This document shows positions 1 through 6,870 of a stretch of DNA of 16,806 bases, piece after piece. The notes beneath the pieces were generated by a model. That model was given only the letters and a program-made list of their open reading frames with translations. It made no database searches and had not been told where the DNA came from. The number at the start of each line of letters is the position of its first letter. The stretch's first letter is position 1. The stretch comes from Pseudomonadota bacterium (GTDB lineage Bacteria; Pseudomonadota; Gammaproteobacteria; Steroidobacterales; Steroidobacteraceae). Made by a program: the position numbers and the translations under genes. Where the stretch lies: assembly GCA_023433515.1 (NCBI GenBank), contig JAEZCN010000227.1:1-16806 (forward strand). The letters run 5' to 3'.

Positions 1-550
1 CGACCTTGAGCGCGTCGATGTCGAGTCCCGAATCCGTTTCATCCAGCACCGCGAGCGCGGGCTCGAGCACCAGCATCTGCAGGATCTCGTTGCGTTTCTT
101 CTCGCCACCCGAGAAGCCTTCGTTGACCCCGCGCGACAGGAAACTCTCGTCCATCTGCATGAGCTTCATCTTCGCGCGCACGAGCTGCAGGAATTCGTAG
201 GCGTCGACTTCGGGTTTGCCCTCGGCCTTGCGCTTGGCGTTGACCGCCGCCTTGAGTAGATAGACGTTGTTCACGCCGGGAATCTCGACCGGGTACTGGA
301 AGCCGAGGAACACGCCGGCACGGGCACGTTCTTCGGTGGGCATCGCGAGCAGGTCGCGGCCCATGAACTCGACGGTGCCGCCGGTGATCTCGTAGCCGGG
401 CCGGCCGGCGAGTACGTAGGCGAGCGTGCTCTTGCCGGAACCGTTCGGGCCCATGATGGCGTGCACTTCACCGGCCATCACTTCGAGCGAGAGGCCTTGC
501 AGGACTTTCTTGCCGCCGACCGTGGCGGAGAGGTTCGAGATCTTCAGCAT
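1..550 (-). CDS. sufC: SufC, Fe-S assembly ATPase (3' end cut by window edge)
   Basis: ABC-type ATPase of the SufBCD scaffold, which builds Fe-S clusters in the cytoplasm. The visible 183 residues start MLKISNLSAT. They carry the Walker A motif GPNGSGKST (about residues 34-42), an ABC signature FSGGEKKRNEI and the Walker B/D-loop stretch LAVLDETDSGLD near the window edge. The phrase FSGGEKKRNEI is characteristic of SufC rather than transport ATPases. SufC is usually about 250 residues, so roughly 70 C-terminal residues lie outside the window. The ATG at 550 is the natural start, 16 bases after the sufB stop, with only a weak purine-rich stretch before it. It follows sufB in the same direction, so it is in the suf operon; sufD and sufS would be expected next, outside the window. 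Confidence 0.96.
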   Translation of the reverse strand, partial: MLKISNLSATVGGKKVLQGLSLEVMAGEVHAIMGPNGSGKSTLAYVLAGRPGYEITGGTVEFMGRDLLAMPTEERARAGVFLGFQYPVEIPGVNNVYLLKAAVNAKRKAEGKPEVDAYEFLQLVRAKMKLMQMDESFLSRGVNEGFSGGEKKRNEILQMLVLEPALAVLDETDSGLDIDALKV

Positions 551-566
551 CGTTTCACGTTCCGGG

Positions 567-3098
567 TCATCCGACCGCGCCTTCGAGGCTCACGGCCAAC
601 AGGTTTTGCGCTTCGACGGCGAATTCCATCGGCAGCTCCTTGAGCACGCTCTTGCAGAATCCGCTCACGATCATGTTCACCGCATCCTCTTCGTCGATCC
701 CGCGTTGCAGGCAGTAGAAGAGCTGGTCCTCGCTGATCTTCGAGGTCGACGCCTCGTGCTCGACCGTCGCGGTCGGGTTGCGCGTCTCGATGTACGGGAA
801 GGTGTGCGCGCCGCACTGGCCGCCCATGAGCAGCGAGTCGCACTGCGTGAAATTGCGCGCGCCGTGCGCGCCCGGCAGGATCTTCACGAGCCCGCGGTAA
901 CTGTTCTGGCCGTGACCGGCGGAGATGCCCTTCGAGACGATCGTGCTCTTGGTGTTGGCGCCGATGTGGATCATCTTCGTGCCGGTGTCGGCCTGCTGGT
1001 AGTTGTTGGCCGTCGCGACGGAATAGAATTCACCCACGGAGTTCTCGCCGCGCAGGATGCAGGACGGATACTTCCAGGTGATCGCGGAACCGGTTTCGAC
1101 CTGCGTCCACGAGATCTTCGAATTGCGCCCGCGGCATTCGCCGCGCTTGGTCACGAAGTTGTAGATGCCCCCGACGCCGTTTTCGTCGCCCGGGTACCAG
1201 TTCTGCACGGTCGAATACTTGATCTGAGCGTCATCGAGCGCTACCAACTCGACGACCGCGGCATGCAGCTGATTCTCGTCCCGCATTGGCGCGGTGCAGT
1301 TGTGCACGGCGAAGCCCTTCACCAGGTATGAATGCGGTTCCGAGCGAGTCTCGAAGTTGTAGACGAATCCGTCGTACGGGACGCGATTGATCTTCCGCAC
1401 AGGGAGCAGAAAGTATCCGTCACGTCGAATGGCGCGTTGCGAACGCGTGTTCCTTGCATGGAAGAGGACGAACTTCCTTCGATGGTGGATCGTTCGCCCG
1501 TCCTTCATTTTTTCATCAAACGCCTCTCGAACGTTGATGAAGGCGAATATGCCCTGGCGAGACAACATTTCCTGCAATTGGAACGCGAGGGTGCGCGAGA
1601 TGGTCGCCGCACGGACGCGCGTCAACCTGCCGTCCTGAGAAATGCTGCCGTCGCCGAGGTAGTAAGTATCGACCGCAAGCTTCTGGCGGGCGGGTGGCAG
1701 ATCCATGATGACCTTGCTGAATCGCTTGCCGGCCGCCAGCTTCCCTCCATGTTCGACCAGACGCTCCCAGAGTTCATTCGAGTACACCACCAGGTACACA
1801 CCGTGACGCTGTCTGTCGTGCGTCCTGGATGGTCGCTTCCCAGTGAGACGTTCGATCAGGGTGGACGCGTCCTCGATGAGCTGCGGTTCGTGGTCGCCGA
1901 ATGACAGTTCGACGGCCTTGTGGCCATTGAACATCGTCGCGCAGCCCTCGGCGACGTAGTAGCCGAGCAGTCGCAGGAAGTCGTCACTCAGATCCGGATT
2001 GTCGCGTTCAACCTTGTTGACTGGATAGACAATCAGGTCCCCCGCCTGGAGCTCACCTGCCGGAACGAATTCCGGTTCCGCGGCGGCGAGCAAGTTCGAA
2101 TTGATGTCCGGCCAGCGCACTTCGCCGCGGGATGACGACTGCACGCGCGCACGTCGGATCGCCAGAACCGGGTGTTCCGGCGTGACCTGGAATCTGTTAC
2201 CCGGACTGCGTGGGGTGATTTCGATCATGTCACCGACATAACCGCGACGCATGATCTTGGCCACTTCAGTCTCTTCGCCGCGATCGTTGAGCACGACATC
2301 GTCGATGGCGACATCGCGAATGCATCGAAGCTCGTCGCCGTAGCTCACCTCCTCATCCGCTGGCAGGCAGCCTTCCAGATAGCTCACATATGCCCCGTCA
2401 TCGGCGATGATCAACGTGCGCTCGAACTGCCCGGTGTTCGCCGCATTGATGCGGAAGTAGGTGGACAGCTCCATCGGGCAGCGCACGCCTTTCGGCACGT
2501 ACACGAACGAGCCGTCGGAAAACACGGCGGAGTTCAGGCCCGCGAAGAAATTGTCCGTGTGTGGGACGACCGTGCCGAGGTACTGCTCGATGAGCGCGGG
2601 ATGATTCCGCACCGCGTCGGAGAACGAGCAGAAGATGACGCCGGCCTCGGCCAGGCGCTCCTTGAATGTCGTCGCCACGGAGACGGAATCGAACACCGCG
2701 TCCACCGCGACGCCGGCGAGGCGCGCGCGCTCGTGCAGCGGCACACCCAGCTTCTCGTACGTCTCGAGCAGCTTCGGATCGACCTCGTCGAGCGACTTGG
2801 GCGCGTTGGCCTTGGGCTTCGGCGCGGAGAAATACGAGATCGCCTGGTAGTCGATCGGATTCACGCGCAGCTTCGCCCAGTGCGGCTCCTTCATCGTGAG
2901 CCAGTGACGGAACGCCTTGAGACGCCAGTCAGTCAGGAACTCCGGTTCCTTCTTCTTGCGTGAGATGAACCGCACGACGTCCTCGTCGAGACCGGGCGGC
3001 AAGGTGTCCGATTCGATGTCCGTGACGAAACCGTGCCGGTAGCTCTTCGCGAGCAGTTGGTCGATGCCTTGTTCCATTTCCTTCGGTCCGGTGCTCAT
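567..3098 (-). CDS. sufB: SufB, Fe-S scaffold protein precursor containing an intein
   Basis: Core subunit of the SufBC2D scaffold, where sulfur and iron are assembled into clusters. The open frame codes for 843 residues, far longer than the usual 480-495. Residues 1-243 (ending SYLEG) and 601-843 (starting CTAPMRDENQLHAAVVELVA) are SufB; residues 244-600 are an intein. Splicing would give a normal 486-residue SufB reading ...SYLEGCTAP.... The C-terminal half has the family stretch NYQQADTGTKMIHIGANTKS and the Cys-containing segment NFTQCDSLLMGGQCGAHTFP. The ATG at 3098 overlaps the stop of the upstream Rrf2 gene (ATGA), so translation is probably coupled. There is no frameshift or internal stop: the product depends on protein splicing, not on gene repair. 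The identification of SufB and of the splice points is very secure; splicing activity itself is inferred. Confidence 0.97.
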   Translation of the reverse strand: MSTGPKEMEQGIDQLLAKSYRHGFVTDIESDTLPPGLDEDVVRFISRKKKEPEFLTDWRLKAFRHWLTMKEPHWAKLRVNPIDYQAISYFSAPKPKANAPKSLDEVDPKLLETYEKLGVPLHERARLAGVAVDAVFDSVSVATTFKERLAEAGVIFCSFSDAVRNHPALIEQYLGTVVPHTDNFFAGLNSAVFSDGSFVYVPKGVRCPMELSTYFRINAANTGQFERTLIIADDGAYVSYLEGCLPADEEVSYGDELRCIRDVAIDDVVLNDRGEETEVAKIMRRGYVGDMIEITPRSPGNRFQVTPEHPVLAIRRARVQSSSRGEVRWPDINSNLLAAAEPEFVPAGELQAGDLIVYPVNKVERDNPDLSDDFLRLLGYYVAEGCATMFNGHKAVELSFGDHEPQLIEDASTLIERLTGKRPSRTHDRQRHGVYLVVYSNELWERLVEHGGKLAAGKRFSKVIMDLPPARQKLAVDTYYLGDGSISQDGRLTRVRAATISRTLAFQLQEMLSRQGIFAFINVREAFDEKMKDGRTIHHRRKFVLFHARNTRSQRAIRRDGYFLLPVRKINRVPYDGFVYNFETRSEPHSYLVKGFAVHNCTAPMRDENQLHAAVVELVALDDAQIKYSTVQNWYPGDENGVGGIYNFVTKRGECRGRNSKISWTQVETGSAITWKYPSCILRGENSVGEFYSVATANNYQQADTGTKMIHIGANTKSTIVSKGISAGHGQNSYRGLVKILPGAHGARNFTQCDSLLMGGQCGAHTFPYIETRNPTATVEHEASTSKISEDQLFYCLQRGIDEEDAVNMIVSGFCKSVLKELPMEFAVEAQNLLAVSLEGAVG
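1299..2369 (-). other. Intein with LAGLIDADG homing endonuclease domain inside SufB
   Basis: In-frame protein insertion of 357 residues (244-600 of the precursor). Splicing motifs are complete. The N-terminal nucleophile is Cys244, in CLPADEEVSYGD. Block B has the TxxH motif TPEH at 306-309, within GNRFQVTPEHPVLA. Block F is VYNFETRSEPHSYLV at 579-593. The C-terminal block is KGFAVHN, with penultimate His599 and Asn600, followed by Cys601 as the +1 residue. In the middle are two LAGLIDADG-type motifs, LLGYYVAEG (377-385, acidic E384) and VDTYYLGDG (476-484, acidic D483), so the homing endonuclease looks intact. The DNA is poorer in G+C than its surroundings: the 60-base block at 1501 has 28 G+C and that at 1381 has 34, against 38 and 45 in SufB blocks at 2521 and 2701. 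This fits later arrival. SufB inteins are known from mycobacteria and other bacteria; whether this is the same insertion site needs an alignment. Confidence 0.95.
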
Positions 3099-3565
3099 GG
3101 CGCCGCCTTCACTCGTCCCATGTACTTGAGCTCGCGTTCGATCGGCATGTTGGGTGTCTTGTTGTCGAGGCCCGCGAGTTGCGCGAGCGAGATTTCACTG
3201 AGCGAGCGCCGTATCGCGACGCTCAGCTTTTGCCACGTCCGACCGACGGAGCAGGTGTGTTCGATGCCGCAGTGCCCGCTGCCCGCGGAGCATTCGGTCA
3301 GAGCGATGGGACCTTCGAGCGCGTCGAGGATCGACGCGGCGCTGATCTGTTCCGGATCGCGGGCGAGCTGGTATCCGCCGTGCGTGCCGCGCGTGGAAAC
3401 CACCAGGCCCGCACGGTGCATCTGCTTGAGCAGCTTGCTGACGGTGGGCGCCGCGATGTGGGTGCGCTCCGCGAGGGTGCTCGCGTTGAGCAGCCGCGTG
3501 CGGTCGGCGGCCAGGGTCGCCAGGATGACCGTCGCGTAGTCCGTCAGCTTGCCGATACGCAGCAT
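3095..3565 (-). CDS. Rrf2-family SUF operon regulator (IscR/SufR-like)
   Basis: Winged-helix transcription factor of the Rrf2 family, heading the suf operon. From the ATG at 3565 it is 156 residues starting MLRIGKLTDYATVILATLA, the characteristic opening of the SUF-associated Rrf2 subgroup found in Xanthomonas relatives. The helix-turn-helix lies around HIAAPTVSKLLKQMHRAGLV, followed by the wing TRGTHGGYQLAR. Three cysteines at residues 92, 99 and 105 (spaced x6 and x5) resemble the IscR cluster ligands, so it probably senses Fe-S status with a bound cluster. The frame can be extended to a TTG at 3604, but the conserved N-terminus and a GGGA stretch before the ATG favour 3565. It overlaps the sufB start by four bases. 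It probably autoregulates the operon through the site at 3610-3622. A specific gene name is not assigned. Confidence 0.93.
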   Translation of the reverse strand: MLRIGKLTDYATVILATLAADRTRLLNASTLAERTHIAAPTVSKLLKQMHRAGLVVSTRGTHGGYQLARDPEQISAASILDALEGPIALTECSAGSGHCGIEHTCSVGRTWQKLSVAIRRSLSEISLAQLAGLDNKTPNMPIERELKYMGRVKAAP

Positions 3566-3609
3566 GGTTCGTGTCCCGAGTGGGCCCTCTGCAGGGCCAT
3601 TCAAACTGG

Positions 3610-3622
3610 GACCATTTTAGTA
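3610..3622 (-). promoter_or_regulatory. Candidate Rrf2/IscR-type operator over the suf promoter
   Basis: On the minus strand these bases read TACTAAAATGGTC, matching 11 of 13 positions of the IscR type-1 core as I remember it, GACTRWWWYAGTC. Inside it, TAAAAT (3614-3619) is a good -10 hexamer for a transcript starting near 3607, about 40 bases before the Rrf2 start codon. No clear -35 is seen, which is common for activated or cluster-regulated promoters. A regulator bound here would cover the -10 and repress. The flanks do not match the longer IscR consensus, so this is a candidate only. Confidence 0.4.
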
Positions 3623-3663
3623 CGGATTCAACCGGGCAGAAAGCCGTAAGGGGCTGCTTTTGT

Positions 3664-3669
3664 TATCCT
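3664..3669 (+). promoter_or_regulatory. Possible -10 element of the mla operon
   Basis: TATCCT, within TTTGTTATCCTTCGCG, resembles a -10 hexamer followed by a GC-rich discriminator. Similar elements (TACACT then TTCGCG, TATCAT then GCGC) stand before gcvR and the tRNA gene in this window. No convincing -35 is present. If real, transcription would begin near 3676, so the mlaF start must lie downstream, supporting the TTG at 3714. Confidence 0.3.
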
Positions 3670-3713
3670 TCGCGGCCTTTCGAATTCAACGATCTGCACG
3701 AGGCGCCAGCCGC

Positions 3714-4571
3714 TTGAGCCTGAATTCCGCTGAAAGCAGCAACGGATCGCCGGCGCCTGCCGGCGATACCGTAATTGAGGTCCGTGACGTGTGCTACGCC
3801 GTCGGCGGGCGCAAGATTTTCGATGGCCTCGACATCACCGCGCGCCGTGGGCGGATCACCGCCTTCATGGGCCCCTCAGGCACGGGCAAGACCACGTTGC
3901 TGCGGCTCATCACCGGCCAAGTGACCGCGCAGCGGGGCAACGTGCGCGTGTTCGGCGACGAGGTCTCGACGATGTCGGGCCGCGAGCTGTTCGCGCTGCG
4001 CCGGCGCATGGGCATGTTGTTCCAGAACGGCGCGCTGCTGACCGATCTCGACGTGTATGAAAACGTCGCGTTCCCGGTGCGCGAGCATACGAAGCTCACG
4101 GAACCTCTGATCCGCCAGCTCGTGCTGACCAAGCTCCACGCGGTGGGCCTGCGCGGCGCCGCGAGGCTCATGCCGTCGGAGTTGTCGGGCGGCATGGCGC
4201 GTCGCGTCGCGCTCGCGCGCGCCATCGTCATGGATCCCGAAATCCTCATCTACGACGAGCCGTTCGTCGGGCTCGATCCGATCTCGATGGGCGTGATCTG
4301 CCGCCTCATCAAGCAGATGAACGAGGCGCTCGGCATCACCAGCATCGTGGTTTCGCACGACGTGCACGAGCTTGCGAGCATCGCGCACGACAGCTACCTC
4401 CTGTCGGGTGGCAGGGTGGTGGCATCCGGCACGCCCGAGGAGCTGGCGCGCAGCGAGCTTGCCGAAGTGAAGCAGTTCATGGGAGGTCTCGCGGACGGTC
4501 CGGTGCCGTTTCATTACCCGGCGTCCACGTATGAGGACGACTTGTTAGGCCAGGGCGGAGGTTCGAAGTGA
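3714..4571 (+). CDS. mlaF: MlaF, ATPase of the phospholipid transporter MlaFEDB
   Basis: ATP-binding subunit of the Mla inner-membrane transporter that keeps phospholipids out of the outer leaflet of the outer membrane. Counted from the TTG at 3714 (285 residues), Walker A GPSGTGKTT is at 53-61, the signature LSGGM at 157-161, Walker B ILIYDE at 177-182 and the H-loop VSHD near 213-216. The C-terminal extension GLADGPVPFHYPAS is typical of MlaF and absent from general ABC ATPases. The frame is open back to a TTG at 3660, but that start would precede the likely promoter. The 3714 start has GAGG ten bases before it and gives a length close to the E. coli protein, though no ATG is available and the start remains uncertain. 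Its stop overlaps the mlaE start (GTGA). Confidence 0.95.
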   Translation: MSLNSAESSNGSPAPAGDTVIEVRDVCYAVGGRKIFDGLDITARRGRITAFMGPSGTGKTTLLRLITGQVTAQRGNVRVFGDEVSTMSGRELFALRRRMGMLFQNGALLTDLDVYENVAFPVREHTKLTEPLIRQLVLTKLHAVGLRGAARLMPSELSGGMARRVALARAIVMDPEILIYDEPFVGLDPISMGVICRLIKQMNEALGITSIVVSHDVHELASIAHDSYLLSGGRVVASGTPEELARSELAEVKQFMGGLADGPVPFHYPASTYEDDLLGQGGGSK

Positions 4572-5344
4572 GCGCCGTCGCTGATTCATTGCCGGTCGCC
4601 GCCGTGCGCCGCGTCGGCGCGGTGTCGCTGTTCCTGCTGCAGATCCTCGCGCGTATCCCGGCGTCCCTGAAGCGCCCCGGGCTCATCGTTTCGCAGATCT
4701 ACAACGCGGGTGCGCGTTCGCTCGTGATCATCATGTTGTCCGGCATGTTCGTCGGCATGGTGCTCGGACTGCTCGGTTTCGATGTCTTCCAGCGATTCGG
4801 CTCCGAGGACTACGTCGGCGTGCTGGCCGCGCTCGGTAATATCAAGGTGCTGGGACCGGTGCTGACCGCGCTGTTGTTCGCCGGTCGCGCGGGAACCTCG
4901 CTGACGTCCGAGATCGGGCTCATGAAATCCACCGAGCAACTCACCGCGATGCAGATGATGGCTGTCGACCCGGTTCGTTACGTCGTCGTGCCGCGTTTTC
5001 TCGGCGGGTTCATCGCGATGCCGCTGCTCGCGGCCACGTTCACGGTGATCGCGCTGTACGGCGCGCAGCTCATCGGCGTGCAGCAGATGGGCGTGGATCC
5101 GGGCGCGTACTGGTCGCAGACGCAGAACGCGGTCAACCTCGACGACGTCTGGGAAGGCATCGTGAAGAGCCTCGTGTTCGGTGTGGCCGTGAGCCTCGTC
5201 GCCGTTTACGAGGGATATCACGCCGTGCCCACGCCCGAAGGTGTCGGCCTCGCGACCACGCGCACCGTCGTCATCTCCTCCGTTCTCGTGCTGCTGCTGA
5301 ACTACCTGCTCACGGCCGCCTTCCTGACTACGAACCAGCTCTAG
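4568..5344 (+). CDS. mlaE: MlaE, permease of the phospholipid transporter
   Basis: Integral inner-membrane permease of MlaFEDB, 258 residues, about the family length. Hydrophobic segments include SLVIIMLSGMFVGMVLGLLG, VLGPVLTALLFAGRAGT, FIAMPLLAATFTVIALYG, LVFGVAVSLVAVYEGY and a last helix VVISSVLVLLLNYLLTAAFL. The motif AGRAGTSLTSEIGLMKSTEQ with the following VDPVRYVVVPRFLGG is highly conserved in MlaE and contacts the ATPase. The start is GTG, overlapping the mlaF stop by four bases. It ends in TAG, 12 bases before mlaD. Confidence 0.96.
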   Translation: MSAVADSLPVAAVRRVGAVSLFLLQILARIPASLKRPGLIVSQIYNAGARSLVIIMLSGMFVGMVLGLLGFDVFQRFGSEDYVGVLAALGNIKVLGPVLTALLFAGRAGTSLTSEIGLMKSTEQLTAMQMMAVDPVRYVVVPRFLGGFIAMPLLAATFTVIALYGAQLIGVQQMGVDPGAYWSQTQNAVNLDDVWEGIVKSLVFGVAVSLVAVYEGYHAVPTPEGVGLATTRTVVISSVLVLLLNYLLTAAFLTTNQL

Positions 5345-5356
5345 TTACGGTATCCC

Positions 5357-5869
5357 ATGAAAAACACACGTTCGCTCGAAATCGGCACCGGCCTGTTCGT
5401 ATTGCTCGGATTCTTCGCGCTCGCGTTCCTCACGACGCAGCTTCCCGGTACGTCCCTCAGGCTCACCGCCGGTCCATCCGGGTATGCGGTGACCGCGAAG
5501 TTCGACAACATCGGCGATCTCAAGCCAGGCTCCCCGGTCACGATGGCCGGGGTGAACATCGGCCGTGTCGAATCGATCCGCTTCGACCCTAAGGATTACA
5601 AGGCCGCGGTCGTATTGCGTATCGAAAACCAATACTCCGAGATCCCCGATGACAGCGACGCGAGCATCCAGACGGCGGGATTGCTGGGCGGCAAATACAT
5701 CGGCATCAGCCCGGGCGGGTCGGAAACCTTCCTCGGGGACGGCGGTCAGATCGAGTTCACGCAATCGGCCATCGTGCTCGAGAGCCTGGTGAACAAGTTC
5801 TTCGCGAACATGGCGGAGAAGGGCTCGGGAGACACGCCGCCGCCCGCGGAAGAAGAGGAGAAGAAATGA
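5357..5869 (+). CDS. mlaD: MlaD, MCE-domain lipid-binding subunit
   Basis: Single-pass inner-membrane protein with one periplasmic MCE domain. In E. coli MlaD forms a hexameric ring on MlaE that passes lipids between MlaC and the permease. The 170 residues have a short cytoplasmic start (MKNTRSLEIGTG), a membrane helix at about 10-28 (LFVLLGFFALAFL), then the MCE domain with DLKPGSPVTMAGVNIGRV and the conserved AGLLGGKYIGISPGG. The tail is acidic then basic (PPPAEEEEKK) and lacks obvious structure. The start ATG at 5357 is the only sensible one. Its stop overlaps the mlaC start (ATGA). Confidence 0.96.
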   Translation: MKNTRSLEIGTGLFVLLGFFALAFLTTQLPGTSLRLTAGPSGYAVTAKFDNIGDLKPGSPVTMAGVNIGRVESIRFDPKDYKAAVVLRIENQYSEIPDDSDASIQTAGLLGGKYIGISPGGSETFLGDGGQIEFTQSAIVLESLVNKFFANMAEKGSGDTPPPAEEEEKK

Positions 5870-6537
5870 TGCGATCGATGCAGCGATTCGTTCAGGCAGG
5901 GTTCATCGTCGCCTTGTTAGGCGCGGGCGCCGCGTTCGCGGCCGACGCCGCCAAGCCCGCGCCGGCTTCGGTCGACAACAGCGGTCCGAGCGAGCTCATC
6001 GAGAGCTCCGCGAACATCCTGCTGTCGGGTATCGATACGCGCCGCGCCGAGTTCCGCAAGGACCCCACCGGCCTGTACAAGCTCGTCGAGGAAACGCTGC
6101 TGCCGAATTTCGACACGCCGTACGCCGCGCAACTCGTGCTGGGCAAACACTGGCGCAATGCGACCCCCGAACAGCGCAAGCGTTTCGTCGAGGCGTTCTA
6201 CAACTCGCTGCTCTACACCTACGGCGACGCGATGGTGGAGTTCACCGGCGACCGCCTCAAGGTGTTTCCGACCAAGGTCGAGCCCGATACCGAGCGCGCG
6301 ACCGTGCGCACGGAGATCAAGCGTTCGAACGGCACCAAGGTCTCGGTGAACTACAACCTGCGGAAGGTCAATGGCCAGTGGAAGGCATGGGACGTCGTCA
6401 TCGACGGCATCAGCTATGTGAAGAGCTATCGCGAGGACTACGGTGCGGAAGTCGACCAGAAGGGTCTCGAAGCCGTGATCGCGAGGCTCGAAGCCAAGGC
6501 CGAAAGCGCCAAGGCCGGCAAGGCGAAGTCCGGCTGA
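5866..6537 (+). CDS. mlaC: MlaC, periplasmic phospholipid shuttle
   Basis: Soluble periplasmic protein that ferries phospholipid between outer-membrane MlaA and inner-membrane MlaFEDB. It has 223 residues with a Sec signal peptide: basic MMRSMQRF, a hydrophobic core AGFIVALLGAGAA, and probable cleavage after AFA at about residue 25. The mature part has the MlaC/Ttg2D pattern: LLPNFDTPYAAQLVLGKHWRNATPEQRKRF, FYNSLLYTYGDAM and a WDVVIDGISYVKSYR stretch. The first ATG overlaps the mlaD stop; two further Met codons at positions 2 and 5 could also serve. The C-terminus is Ala/Lys rich. The stop is followed immediately by the mlaB start (TGAATG). Confidence 0.95.
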   Translation: MMRSMQRFVQAGFIVALLGAGAAFAADAAKPAPASVDNSGPSELIESSANILLSGIDTRRAEFRKDPTGLYKLVEETLLPNFDTPYAAQLVLGKHWRNATPEQRKRFVEAFYNSLLYTYGDAMVEFTGDRLKVFPTKVEPDTERATVRTEIKRSNGTKVSVNYNLRKVNGQWKAWDVVIDGISYVKSYREDYGAEVDQKGLEAVIARLEAKAESAKAGKAKSG

Positions 6538-6870
6538 ATGCTGGACGCGGCCTCGAACCAGTCGGAAGGTCTCGGCATCAGTGAGCCGAGCGCCGGGCGC
6601 GTCGTCGTGAACGGCGCGCTCATCTTCGCGACCGCGCGCGAGGCGCGTCAGCTCGGATTGCAGGTCCTCGACGGTTCGCGCGCCGAGCGCATCATCATCG
6701 ATTGCAGTGGCGTGACCCGCGCGGACAGCGCGGGACTCGCCGTGCTGCTCGAGTGGCTCGCGTGGGGCCGGCGCAAATCGCGGCCCATCCTGTTGCAGCG
6801 TTTGCCCGCGTCGGTCGTCGCGATCGCGCGCATTTCCGAAGTCGACGGGCTGCTGTCAGAGAACGGCTGA
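6538..6870 (+). CDS. mlaB: MlaB, STAS-domain regulatory subunit
   Basis: Small cytoplasmic STAS protein (110 residues) that binds MlaF and is needed for transporter assembly and activity. The STAS signature is IIIDCSGVTRADSAGLAVLLEW at residues 52-73. Ser64 in DSAGL sits where E. coli MlaB has a key Thr. The start ATG directly follows the mlaC stop, and a further gene on this strand is absent, so mlaB closes the operon. Its last 15 bases are shared with the 3' end of the oppositely oriented hydroxy-acid oxidase gene, leaving no room for a separate terminator. Confidence 0.92.
   Translation: MLDAASNQSEGLGISEPSAGRVVVNGALIFATAREARQLGLQVLDGSRAERIIIDCSGVTRADSAGLAVLLEWLAWGRRKSRPILLQRLPASVVAIARISEVDGLLSENG

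Noticed and set aside
1299..2369. Reading the long sufB as a gene broken by a mobile element
   Set aside because: The frame is unbroken through the insert and all intein splicing blocks are present, so it is a spliced precursor and not a pseudogene.
426..2963. Chain of plus-strand open frames (426-1331, 1332-1904, 2172-2963) opposite sufB
   Set aside because: They mirror sufB and its intein, which have complete motifs along the whole length; composition is that of shadow frames.
3660..3713. Upstream TTG start for mlaF giving an 18-residue longer protein
   Set aside because: The extra residues do not resemble MlaF and the codon overlaps the likely promoter.
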